From Nemophila menziesii (taxonomy: Eukaryota; Streptophyta; Magnoliopsida; Boraginales; Hydrophyllaceae), in assembly GCA_029959085.1 (NCBI GenBank), contig JARWIR010000011.1:10541840-10605839 (forward strand): a DNA stretch of 64,000 bases, read 5' to 3'. Positions 25,188-34,110 of this stretch are shown piece after piece. The notes beneath the pieces were generated by a model. It was not told the DNA's origin. It did not search any database and saw only the letters and a list, made by a program, of their open reading frames with translations. Position 1 is the stretch's first letter, and every line of letters begins with the position of its first letter. A program made the position numbers and the translations under genes.

Positions 25188-25463
25188 GTAAGTTCAAACT
25201 TCTTAATAAGATCTTTGGCTTATTTAGCTTGGTTGAGACAGATCCCATCTTCCATTTTCTTTATTTTTAGTCTGAGGAAGAAGTGAAATTCTCCAATCAT
25301 GTGCAATTGGAATTTACTATGCATACTCGTATCAAAATCCTTATAAAATCGTTATTAACTCTTCATGCATTGCATTTACCAAATGATCATCAAGTAGATC
25401 TTATTTGTTATTCTTTGGTCTGAATTTAGACAAGAAAGTACAATGAGAACACAAATCATTAAG
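25188..25463 (-). repeat. Monomer M13, truncated
   Basis: Only the first 276 bp of the unit are present. Sequence follows the monomer through AATCATTAAG, then changes to unrelated DNA at 25,464. Confidence 0.93.
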
Positions 25464-25870
25464 GTGCAAACATTAATCAATCTGAGCGCAACGAAGTCCA
25501 GATATTGTAAATACTTACAATTTAACCGTGAGAAAGGTGTATTCGAAGTCAGGCATTTAAGGTCGAACTCTGGTAGGATTAGTAGCTCCAAGTCTTTTGA
25601 AGGTAGATATTGCAAGGCGCCATTGTGATTGTGGAAAATGATAGTTATTACACATAACATGTCAACATCCAACGGAGGTTTCATCAAAATTAAGAATAAA
25701 AGTTCAGGATTTAGTGTCAGAGTTTTATACTAGTGAAGCCGGCCACAAACAGTGGTTCTCGTCATTTAACGTCATGAACGACCCCTATTATTGGTAAGAA
25801 GATAGATACATCTTTTCTTGCTACAATATATCAATTTCTATATAAATCATCTCACCATCTTCCTTTTTTT
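25464..25870 (-). other. Unassigned low-copy segment between array edge and SPT2-like gene
   Basis: Begins abruptly at the array edge. The minus strand is open across the junction from 25,687; within it the part up to about 25,464 (NGALQYLPSKDLELLILPEF and following) looks protein-like and is less AT-rich than the array, but I do not recognise it. A GTAAGT donor-like site lies in it on the minus strand near 25,510. The part 25,700-25,870 would be the 3' UTR of the SPT2-like gene. It could hold a fragment of another gene or be ordinary intergenic DNA. Confidence 0.3.
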
Positions 25871-27837
25871 CTATTTTCTCATGCTTTCCCTTCTCTCTTC
25901 CTCTTCTATCAACTTTGCTTGTATTTCATCCTCCTCCCCACCAATCCTTTCACTGTAAATAAAACACCATTAATTGTGTAACAAAACTAGAAATATGATT
26001 TTTACTATTTTCCTATAACTATTTACTTACTTGTGTTTTTCTTCCTGTAATATATCATCAAATCTAGCTTCCATATTACAATCATCATCCTCATCTTGAA
26101 ACCTCTTTGGATCATACCTGAAATTAAAAACAGTTCACCCATCAAATTTCACCTACACAATTAACAAAGTAGGGTAAAATAAAATAAAAAAAGAATTACC
26201 TCATCTTAGTCATTTGTCTCAACATGTTCATCGCTTCTTCATTCTCATTATTATACCTTTTATTTGGCGCCTCTTCACGTCTAATCGGTTTTCTTTTAAC
26301 TTCCATACGAGATATATTATTTCCTAAAAATTGGATGATTACACTTTGAAACTTCTTTTATTAACTCCTCTTTGAAGAGATTACACTTTAAAACTTCTTT
26401 GATTAACTCCTTTATTGAGTGGATTTGATAAGTTTAATGATCAAAATTGGATGATTAACTATGTTAGCTTGAGACCTCTATTGTTGGATATAGACTTGTA
26501 GTAATTAATTGAGTTGGTAATTATTGTATGTAAAAGACCTCCCTATTATAGCCAATAAATCTGCCTGGCGCCGGCTTGTCAGTCTTGGGGGCGGTATGTC
26601 GGTTCGACTTGTCCTTTAGATAGAGGATTATGCATAAATATATATAGTTTAAAATATATACGATCACTATGCAATAATCAAGGGATATTTAAATGAGTTT
26701 TGCCAAATATTAAAACAAGATTTAAAATATGTTAGACTAACACATATGTTTAATTGTAATTTGTTACAATTACAAGATACTTAAAATTTAAACTCTTGCA
26801 AATTAGTTACAAAAATATCTTTTTCCAAACAAAAACTTTTCAAGTTTCTAGATTTATTATGTACTTTGTGTATATAATTTAACATGGAAACAAGCTACTT
26901 GCATTATATTAAAAGGACCTCAAATGTCCCATATATAAAATTCAGGATGGTATCATTTACCCATGTCAAGAATATAATATAAATAGAGATTTGGGGTGGG
27001 GACATTCCTTAAAACAAATATTTCTTTTGTTACACATAACAAAACCTTTCTCTCTTTCACCTATTTTATAACTTCCGCCGCCATCACTTATATTAAAACC
27101 TAACTTTTACATCCACTTCCATCTCCACCTTAACCGCAAACACAAGAATCACAATCATCATCCTAAGAATACTTAAATCCAAGATTTTTTTGATATTGAT
27201 ACACTTAGTTTTCTCAATTCTTTTTTTTTCTCTTGACAAGTAATATTTTTAACATGGATAGTTATATTTAACATGGATTATGACAAAGAGGATTTTAAGT
27301 ACTATTATAATCCATATTCATTATACTATATCTTATTATAAAAAATTAAAGAAACATTACAAAAGAAAGTAATACTCAATGGAGGATATTAAATTTATTA
27401 AACAAGTATCGATAAAAAATCTAGTCAATATAAATAAATATGTTTAATCACTAAATATATTGAGAGAGATTAGCTTTGAAAACCTAGATTATGTTTTCTT
27501 TCATTTTCATTATGAAACATTTACTTAATTGATCATCAAATCCGTTTAATCAGAGTTAGGTTTAACTAACTTAACACAAATTTTAAACCAGGAAATGAGA
27601 AATTGCAAACAAAACTGTTATGGATTAGAATTACAATTAGATAATATCAATTTTAAAAACGTAATTTACTCATTTCTTATTAATAGACCAACAACAAAAA
27701 ACATAAGCATTTTTTTATGTTCTGAATTAAAATATCAGAATGCCTAATGAAAAAGTACAAATATAAAGCAACACAATAGTTTTAAAAATAATAAATTAAA
27801 TTTTACCTTGTCTATGATATCTTGATTGAAATGTCAT
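25871..27837 (-). CDS. SPT2-like chromatin protein gene, short, four coding exons
   Basis: Spliced model on the minus strand: 27,837-27,807, 26,323-26,200, 26,117-26,031 and 25,952-25,871; 324 nt, 107 residues plus TAG. Every intron is GT...AG and all phases join (CAA-G|GA, AG|G, AA|T). The introns are 1,483, 82 and 78 bp. The product starts MTFQSRYHRQ. The last two-thirds match the conserved C-terminal SPT2 region: ENEEAMNMLRQM, YDPKRFQDEDDD, CNMEARFDDILQEEKHN, then GGEEDEIQAKLIEEEERRES. SPT2 proteins are nuclear H3-H4 chaperone/DNA-binding proteins acting during transcription. Plant members are usually several hundred residues, so this is a short form or a truncated relict. Directly after the TAG the frame continues KKRKMVR, like the lysine-rich end of the family, so the stop may be premature. 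Exon 1 is the least certain part. Confidence 0.65.
26340..26415. repeat. Short tandem duplication in the long intron
   Basis: TACACTTTGAAACTTCTTTT... at 26,340-26,373 is repeated with few changes at 26,382-26,415 (period 42 bp). Confidence 0.7.
26560..26640 (-). other. GC-rich island, possible exon fragment
   Basis: Stands out in an AT-rich neighbourhood (contains GGCGCCGGC and GGGGGCGG). The minus strand reads DKSNRHTAPKTDKPAPGR in one frame, preceded by AAAG, a potential acceptor. Lys/Pro-rich low-complexity sequence is common in the middle of SPT2 proteins, but the match is too weak to assign. Confidence 0.25.
26978..26986 (+). promoter_or_regulatory. Plus-strand TATA box TATAAATAG
   Basis: A strong plant TATA match, followed by a CT-rich leader-like stretch (about 27,035-27,150, with TTCTCTCTTTCACC and GCCGCCATCAC nearby). 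No convincing coding exon follows. It lies antisense inside the long intron of the SPT2-like gene. Confidence 0.3.
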
Positions 27838-28030
27838 GATCAACTTTCTGAAATAAAATTATGGTGAAATTGCAAGTCAATGTTAAATATATATGAGCAC
27901 GAAAGAATTAAAAAAGAATGCGACGGTGTTAGAAGAGAAAGGACAAGAGGAAGAAGATAATAAAAGGTTTAAAAAAAATTGAGTAGAAGAATTGATATAA
28001 ACTTGTAACGTACGTATATTTGGAGGCGGT

Positions 28031-28042
28031 GGTTTAGGGTTT
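28031..28042 (-). promoter_or_regulatory. Telo-box AAACCCTAAACC
   Basis: On the minus strand, about 190 bp upstream of the SPT2-like ATG at 27,837. Telo-boxes sit around the transcription start of many plant genes for ribosome and chromatin functions. Between it and the ATG the minus strand is CT-rich, with a TTTATTTCAG acceptor 10 bases before the ATG, which suggests an intron in the 5' UTR. Confidence 0.5.
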
Positions 28043-28105
28043 TTGTATTGGCAAATCTATCAAATTTTTTAAGTGGGTATCTCAAACATACATTACATTT
28101 TGTCC

Positions 28106-28111
28106 AGCCCA
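28106..28111 (-). promoter_or_regulatory. Site II-type element TGGGCT
   Basis: Minus-strand TGGGCT within AACCCATTGGGCTGGAC, about 65 bp upstream of the telo-box. Site II (TGGGCY, TCP-factor target) together with a telo-box is a known plant promoter pairing. This supports a minus-strand promoter for the SPT2-like gene. Confidence 0.45.
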
Positions 28112-28236
28112 ATGGGTTACAAGAAAAGACCAAAATAAGCCGGCCTACTAACATTACAAATTAAAAAAAAGCTTAATAAAAAATTACATAAAATTAAAAA
28201 TAAGAGAAATCAATTATTAAGCCATTTTGTCTCTAA

Positions 28237-29000
28237 TTGTTTTCCTTCCTTACTCCGAAAGCAGTGAAACACAACCCTATGATTATGATTTTTGAATTGC
28301 TGGTCCCAAAATTGATGCAAACATTTATTAGGTCTTCCCAATTCAAAGGAACAGCAGAAATACAACACTTATCAAGCAGCTTTTCGAGAATCCTTTTGCA
28401 GAAAGAGGCGCCATTAAAAAATATTCACAAGGATTAGAAATTAATCCCCATTCTAATAATCAATTTTTGGCGGCCAGTCTATATATTGACAAGCCAACCA
28501 CGTGATAAAGGAGCAGCGAAGAATACAACACTTACCCCATACAATATTGTAGCATTTGACCTCAGGTAAGCCTTTATTCATTTTGTTTATTGTTTTGCTA
28601 AAGGAGAATTTTACCTTTTATTGATTCATCCAAGAATATTTTAACACTTTGATTATTGAGTGTAATTCCTTGCAGATTGGGGAGTAAACCACCAATTGAT
28701 GAAGGAAGCCTCCATCTTTAATTATCAAAGCAATCAACAACAGTCTTAATACAGTTTATACCCAACTGATCAACTTCTAGATTCAGAACTATGGAAATAT
28801 CACTTTAATTAAGTCATTTATCCCATATCACAAAAGTAAGTTCCCCATTGTTTACTTTGTAGAAAATGAAATTAAAAGATAGATTCCTAACTTTGAGTAG
28901 CTATTTCCAAACCCAGGTGTGGCTATATAATTAGCAGACCTTGTTAAAAGTTTCTACATTAGGAATACCCAATCCACCATGATGTTTAGGGTGTTAAACA
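28237..29000 (-). pseudogene. Degraded LINE (non-LTR retrotransposon) 3' fragment
   Basis: The minus strand at about 28,990-28,934 reads HPKHHGGLGIPNVETFNKVC; the PK..GGLGI..xxxFN pattern is typical of plant L1-type LINEs just after the RT domain. Further along the same strand, at about 28,410-28,270, comes FCKRILEKLLDKCCISAVPL and NWEDLINVCINFGTSNSK, which resembles the zf-RVT segment that follows. Stops and frame changes break it throughout. The plus-strand open frame at 28,237-28,437 is antisense to it. Confidence 0.45.
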
Positions 29001-29799
29001 TATTGAAGGAATAAATATGAAATATTTTTTATAATAAAACACCATATATCTAGTATTCTTTTTTTCTCTACACTTATTTTCCCATAATCTAGTTTCAAAA
29101 ACTTCCCACAACTTTTTGAAATCCCTTAGACCTCTCATAATCTCATTTAAATATTTCTTTTTAGGATTTGATTCTTTAATCTAAATTTACATCAAAATAC
29201 TTACACTGTTATCCCAACCCGCACTTACTCAAATTTTTTTCTCGTTTTCCTCCTCCACGGTGGTAATGATGACTTCATCTTCTATTAGAGTCTTAGCTAT
29301 GTCATCAACATCCAAAAAGGTCACATTGTTGAGGCCTTCAATAATTTTGAGCTTCTAAATGATCCCTTAATACACTCTTATTGTTGCGCGTTCCTAAAAA
29401 AGAAAGAAAATCTTTGGGACTATTCTAATTGTAAAAATTATATTTCATAATCAACTTGTTATATATTCTTATTGTCCATGTTATAATTTTTATTTCTTTA
29501 ATGTCACAGTGTTAGTATAATTTAAGAATGTGATGACGTTAACTATATAAATAAAGTTTAGTCTTGAGATTTACCGGTTTGGAGGGGCAATCCAGATGGT
29601 GTACGTTAACACAGTGACTAGTCAAGAAATTTAAATGTTAATCTCTTTCTCCAATTACGTGCCTTCTCAATGAGTATCTTGTATAATCCAAAAAGGTCGG
29701 TAACACTGTATATCTTTGAATTATTTTTGAAACTAACACCAGAAGTGTGTATTATAAAAGTTTCATACTCTTTCTTTGGGATAATATCATACATAAATA
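29001..29799. other. Unassigned AT-rich interval
   Basis: The minus strand contains a short acidic frame at about 29,345-29,229 (TFLDVDDIAKTLIEDEVIIT) that I cannot place. Otherwise there are stop-dense AT-rich sequences with no RNA gene or repeat seen. Confidence 0.3.
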
Positions 29800-29940
29800 A
29801 GAGTAGTTGAAATGCACCATATCCAAAAGTAATGATTTACAAGAAAATCCATACTAGCACGACCAATATGCCTATACCACAACCAATGATTATCTTTAAA
29901 ACTCGATAACTATCTAACTTTGGCACATAAGATTTTAAAT
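29800..29940 (-). pseudogene. copia pre-integrase (GAG-pre-integrase) remnant
   Basis: The minus strand reads KDNHWLWYRHIGRASMDFLV at about 29,900-29,840. The family motif is LWHRRLGHAS; the first His is Tyr and the later Gly-His is Gly-Arg here, so the zinc-binding HHCC module is broken. It follows the protease remnant on the same strand in the expected order. The integrase catalytic core is not seen beyond it. Confidence 0.65.
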
Positions 29941-30114
29941 TTTACTATGTAAATACCTACTCTATTCACATTAAAAATAACCTCTTTTTTTAATTTTTTT
30001 AAAACATTATATATAGAGGGTTCTAATTTAACCTTATAACATTCATCACAAAATTGATTAAACTAAGAAGATAATAAAAAATTCAATTAACAAAAGAAAT
30101 TTTTTTAAAATAAT

Positions 30115-30300
30115 CCATACTACCAATGGTTCCTTTTTTAAAAACATCTCCTCCTATGTTGTTGGAGAAAGTTACTTTTCCATTACGTCCTTTTCTTGTA
30201 ATATTGTATAAGAGTGATTCATTTCCCTTAATATGACTATATCATCCACTATCAAGTATCAATATTTTTTTATTGATGTTATTCTTACCGTACAAGACAA
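30115..30300 (-). pseudogene. copia aspartic protease remnant (D1)
   Basis: The minus strand reads ILILDSG (DSG codons at 30,253-30,245), a stop where Cys is usual, then YSHIKGNESLLYNI and GKVTFSNN. This matches the copia protease pattern WxLDSGCSxHMTGxxxxF...GKVxFGDN. The array monomers have no counterpart. Confidence 0.7.
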
Positions 30301-30359
30301 TAGAATTAGATATTAGGTATTCAAGTTAGGTCTATGGGTATTAACGCTGCCCTTTCTTT

Positions 30360-31101
30360 TTAAAATTCTTTTGGCCTTTTACATAGATAAATATGGGAAC
30401 CATAGGTACAAGTATTTATATCAAATTTGGAAAAAGGAAAGCTAGAATAGGAAACTATATTTGATGCTCTCACAAAAACGATTTTAGAGTAACGAATATT
30501 AACAAAGGGATCAAAACAAAAACTACCATTTTCATGACGAGTAACTTGTCAAATTATATTTGTCTTTGTGTAAAATTTAAAAACTTCATTCTAGATCTTT
30601 TAACTTTTCCAAAAGAAAGGAATTTTATTTGACAATGGTGGAAGTATTATCCTCGAGTTCATTATTGTTTCCTAAAGAAGTTTCTAAAAAGTTTTCAAAA
30701 ATTTGGTTTTGTTTGATTTAATAGAGTTTTTAAATCACGTAAAAAATCATAAGATATTTCAATACCATCATCGGATTAATCTTGAGATAAACATAAGTTA
30801 GAGTTAGAGTTTACCTCATCTGCTTCTCCTTTTTCAGTAGCCATGAAAGAAACATAGTTGGCTACATGATCTTCATCATCACTTTGATTTAAGCAAGAAT
30901 CAACACATGTTGCATTAATGCCTTAATTGGCTTTTCTTTTAGAATTTTAGGGAAATTAGATTTGATATGGCCACTTTTATGATAATGATAACATGTAGGC
31001 TCATTCTTCATATGAGTCTTGTAAAGTTTTCTTGAGGCACGACAATCTTTATATCTTTTGTGTCTCATAAGCTCTATTTTATTTGATGTAATACCCACCA
31101 A
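30360..31101 (-). pseudogene. copia gag remnant (D1), diverged relative of the monomer gag
   Basis: From 31,101 the strand reads toward CYHYHKSGHIKSNFPK (about 31,000-30,950), the same Tyr and Phe replacements as in the array. The acidic segment SDDEDHVANYVSFMAT follows at about 30,880-30,830 and is uninterrupted here, unlike in the array. At about 30,480-30,390 comes FVRASNIVSYSSFPFSKFDI and NTCTYGSHIYLCKRP, the usual stretch between gag and protease. Confidence 0.7.
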
Positions 31102-31109
31102 TACACACT

Positions 31110-31560
31110 TATGTCTTGTATAGAATACCTCTTGACATAATATAATACTTTAACCCAGAATAAAACAATAACACACATATCCTTTTTTTTCTCTTTTTAG
31201 TAAAAGATTTTTTTGAATTATTACCAATAAACTTTTATTTATAACATTATACACCATTAAAATCATCATTTTATAAAAATATATTCAATACTTATTTTTT
31301 ATTTAATAAATATATTATACCCATATCTCGAATTCTACTCTTTAATTTTTAAAACTATATATATATATATATATATTAAAATCTCTCTGTTAAACTAAAC
31401 TAGTTTTAGATATACAAGAAATATTCTCTCCATATTTCTTTTTTTTTTTTAGTTTAGTTCTACTATTTCTCAACATCTTATGAGTTTTCTCTTTTGATCT
31501 TGTTAAACAGGTAATGGATTTGGTAAGATTTATTGAGTTTTATTCTTTTCATATGTTTTC
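31110..31560. repeat. Diverged tail segment T1 (upstream of D1 gag)
   Basis: Recognisable relative of unit positions 1210-1640: TAAAACAATAACACACATATCC, ATAAAAATATATTCAATA, and TCTCAACATCTTATGAGTTT. It contains the longest TA run of the interval (31,356-31,376). It lies where a 5' LTR or leader of the D1 gag would be. Confidence 0.55.
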
Positions 31561-31904
31561 ATATTTTTTTTCTTATCATAGCAATTCTTAAAGTATATAT
31601 TCCATTGACATTTTTAATCATCTATTTTATGAAAAAATATTCATACAACCTAGTGCCCAAATTTCTTTTATAGGTCTGGAATCTACAATAAAATTTATAT
31701 GGAATAAGCATAAAACAAACTATATTAGCTTGAAACCTTGAACAAAATTTATATACCCAAATTATTGAAAAAATTATTTAATGTTTTGAAGCCAAGATCA
31801 AATATTAATGGGGCTTCGTACCTTGTTTTAAATTATCACCTCGAAATAAAAAAAATCACGAAGGCTCAAAACCTTAACATAAAAATATAGTTTTGAAGCA
31901 AGAT
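31561..31904. other. Unassigned AT-rich interval
   Basis: No coding, repeat or RNA signal recognised. It separates T1 from the diverged S segment. Confidence 0.4.
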
Positions 31905-32107
31905 TTGTTTGATGAGGAAAAACTCATATGGATTTCATGAATATTACAAGAAATTAAAAAAAGAAAGAATTATGTGTTCTTAAAGTAATGCACTAAAGTA
32001 ACCTAAATATTCAAGTCTATTAAAGCCTAAAATGTCATAATTAAAGTTTTTTTATATGAATTGTGGATAAACTTATTTATTATTTCCCAAAAGGATTGTG
32101 CAGAAAT
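31905..32107. repeat. Diverged spacer segment S
   Basis: Similar to unit positions 640-800, for example GAATTATGTGTT, AACCTAAATATTCAAGT and TATGAATTGTGGATAAAC, with a small internal duplication of AAAGTAA. The same segment follows the second LTR-like repeat at 35,850, where the array resumes. Confidence 0.65.
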
Positions 32108-32590
32108 ATTGGTATGATTTTTTCACTAAATTTGTAAAGACTTGATGATGAAAATATACTTACACATTATGAATAAGTAGTTCGTTCCTATTTATAATCA
32201 AGAACTAATATATGAACTAGAAGTTTGTTGATAGATTTGGCATATCTTTAAATAAGAAAATGAGATTAATTTATAGAAAGACATAACATTAGGGGTAGAT
32301 ATGTTGGAAAACTAAATAAAATTATAAAATGCACAAATATTTTGGATAATATGTGTAACCTTTGCAAAACCAATGTTTTAAACGTGTGACCTCCCTTGTA
32401 AATATGAAAAAAACTTTACCATTTGCACAATATAATAAATTCTTATTAAATTGGGTAAAAGAAATTCTTAGTTTAAGTTCAAGTGCTACTAAGCTAATTG
32501 TGGATTTTGAACGAACAAATACAAAATTAACGAGTGAATCGAATATTTGTTTCATTGTATATTATCAAGTATATACTCCTGAAGTATCTA
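32108..32590 (-). repeat. LTR-like direct repeat L, copy 1
   Basis: Aligned with copy 2 at 35,334-35,848 over almost its whole length, with many substitutions and small indels (shared blocks include ATTATAAAATGCACAA, AAACGTGTGACCT, TTATTAAATTGGGTAAAAGA). On the minus strand it has a TATA box, TATAAATA at 32,196-32,189, about 395 bp from its start. L copies bracket RT, linker, protease and gag remnants. Clear TG/CA ends and a target duplication are not visible. The two overlapping open frames here (32,322-32,634) are chance frames. Confidence 0.55.
32189..32196 (-). promoter_or_regulatory. TATA box of LTR-like repeat L, copy 1
   Basis: TATAAATA in the context GATTATAAATAGGAACG on the minus strand, conserved with copy 2. 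It points in the same direction as the copia remnants. Confidence 0.45.
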
Positions 32591-32624
32591 TAAAAAAAAT
32601 AAAAAAATTCGAAATATTTTGTTA

Positions 32625-33300
32625 TTATTTATAACATTATGTAATATTTTATTTTAAACAAATATATTTGATACATTATATTTACTTAATTAACATATAA
32701 TAACCACGTCTCTAATTCTACCCTTTAATTTTTTAAATTATATATATATATTAAAATCTTTCTATTATACCAAACTAGTTTTAGAAATACAAAAAAAATA
32801 TTCTCCATATATATTTCTCTTTAGTTTAGTTCTAATATTTCTCAACACCTTATCATCACGAGTTTGCTCTTTTGATCATATGAATGGATTTGCTAAGATG
32901 ATCACCAATACCCTCTAGGGAATTCACCCAATCTTTTTTGTCTTTTTTCAAGACTCTTTTTTAACATGAAAAATTTATATTTAACGGTCAAATATTTTAC
33001 TCTCTTAAAAAAAGTATCCTTCATTACATACGTATATAAAGATGCAATTTCATATTTTATGTTTTTTTATTTTATTATTTAATTAAGATCTTTAAGAAAT
33101 AACATGTATATTTATAGACACAATTTGTTTTTTTTAAATAATATACTAAAATTTAATATCAAATGTTTAAATAATTTATTTGTTTAAAAGGTGAATATAT
33201 TTTTTTAATGGTCAATGATCCAAAAAAATAAAATTAATATTTTACTTGCCACAAAGAATAATCAATTAATCAGCTAGGTACGTCTTCTCATCAACATCGT
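32625..33300. repeat. Diverged tail segment T2 (downstream of RT)
   Basis: Relative of unit positions about 1380-1990: TTATAACATTATGTA, TCTCAACACCTTATCA, CCCTCTAGGGAATTCACCCA and TACGTATATAAA. It has a roughly 30-bp extra stretch near 32,935-32,975 that the array lacks. It lies where the 3' end of the retroelement is expected, and overlaps T1 in unit coordinates. Confidence 0.6.
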
Positions 33301-34110
33301 TACCTTTATTCTTGTTTATTAAGAGTTCTGGATGTTTCTATATGGGAGTTCCAACCTACTTGGAATTATTTAGTTCAAACTTCTTAATAAGATCCTTGGC
33401 TTATTTAGTTTGGTTGAGACGGATCCCATCTTTCATTTTCTTTATTTTCAATCTGAGAAAGATATAAAATTCTCCAATCATGCTTAATTAGAATTTACTA
33501 TGCATACTCCTATCAAAATACTTACAAAGAGTTTTATTAGTAGAACCAAATATGATATCATCAACATATATTTGATCAATAAGCACATCATAGTGTTTTA
33601 TAATTTATATAATAGGAAGAATCATTTTTTCTTTTTTGAAAACCATCTTGGACTAAAATAGAGCTTAGCCTATCATACTAAGCCCTATGATCTTCTTTTA
33701 AACAATTTATCTATTTTTAGGTCTAAAAACATGATTTGAAAAAATAATATTTTTAGATCTCTAGGAACCTCTTTATCAATAAAACCATTTATAAAGGAAT
33801 TTCTTACATACATTTGAAATAGTTTAAATTACATGTCAAAAGAAAAAACTAGTAGCATACGCATAGATTCTAATCTGGTTGCGGAAGAAAATGTATCATC
33901 AAAATTAATACCTTACTCTGGTTATACCCTTAAAAAAAAGGCGAGGTTTGTTTCTAGTTATAATATTTGAATAATCAAGTTTTTTACAAAGTACAAATCA
34001 TGTTCCAATGATATTGTTATCATTAGGTTATTCATCAAGATTCTATATATTTGTTTTTTCAAATTGATTTAACTCATCATGCATTGCATTTACCAAATGA
34101 TCATCATGTA
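33301..34110 (-). pseudogene. copia reverse transcriptase remnant with intact YVDD (D2)
   Basis: In order on the minus strand: NAMHDELNQFEK (near 34,095), NIIGT and KLDYSNIITRNKPRLFFKG, a DDTFSSATRLESMRMLL block, FINGF, LLIDQIYVDDIIFGSTNKTL (YVDD codons at 33,568-33,557), then MIGEFYIFLRLKIKKMKDGI, DLIKKFELNNSK, and DVDEKTYL near 33,282. This is the near-complete RT domain order of Ty1/copia, broken by stops and frameshifts. It contains the roughly 500-bp core that every array monomer has lost, so it is the reference for the deletion. Confidence 0.85.

Larger units (their letters stand above)
1..25463 (-). repeat. Tandem satellite array, block 1 (M1-M13)
   Basis: Twelve complete head-to-tail copies and one partial copy of a roughly 2,084-bp unit (2,076-2,087 bp once the MITE in M12 is subtracted). 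Copies differ by scattered substitutions and by homopolymer or TA-run lengths. On the minus strand the unit is a shortened Ty1/copia element: gag remnant, integrase-RT linker and RT C-terminal remnant. The block stops inside the linker of M13 at 25,463, where low-copy DNA starts abruptly. M1-M6 form subfamily A (SYINDEL in the gag remnant), M7-M13 subfamily B (SYIKDEL). Copy boundaries below are set arbitrarily at the GTAAGTTCAA motif that opens the window. Confidence 0.97.
26324..27806 (-). other. Long intron 1 of the SPT2-like gene model
   Basis: 1,483 bp, AT-rich, bounded on the minus strand by CAAG|GTAAAA and TTTTTAG|GAAAT. It contains a 34-bp imperfect direct repeat, a short GC-rich island and a plus-strand TATA motif, listed separately. 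I see no further SPT2 exon with confidence, though an exon in the GC-rich island is possible. Confidence 0.4.

Noticed and set aside
1..25463. CRISPR-like or bacterial repeat array
   Set aside because: Units are 2 kb with internal retroelement domains, and the window holds spliced plant-type exons.
25443..25628. 61-codon plus-strand frame at the array edge
   Set aside because: It is antisense to the more protein-like frame and also crosses the junction.
25376..25687. 103-codon minus-strand frame as a gene
   Set aside because: It runs from low-copy DNA across the array edge into M13, so the C-terminal third is repeat sequence. Only the part beyond 25,463 was kept, as an unassigned segment.
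27275..27345. Plus-strand ATG opening an acidic MDYDKEDF frame as an SPT2 N-terminus
   Set aside because: It ends at a stop after about 22 codons and is on the strand opposite to the SPT2 exons.
27969..28154. 61-codon minus-strand frame
   Set aside because: It overlaps the telo-box and site II promoter region and reads through likely 5' UTR. No family resemblance.
28237..28437. 66-codon plus-strand frame as a gene
   Set aside because: The opposite strand fits a LINE tail, with the expected order relative to GGLGI, so this frame is a shadow.
32322..32634. Overlapping plus and minus open frames as genes
   Set aside because: They lie within LTR-like repeat L, whose second copy at 35.3-35.85 kb does not keep them open. 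No domain is seen.
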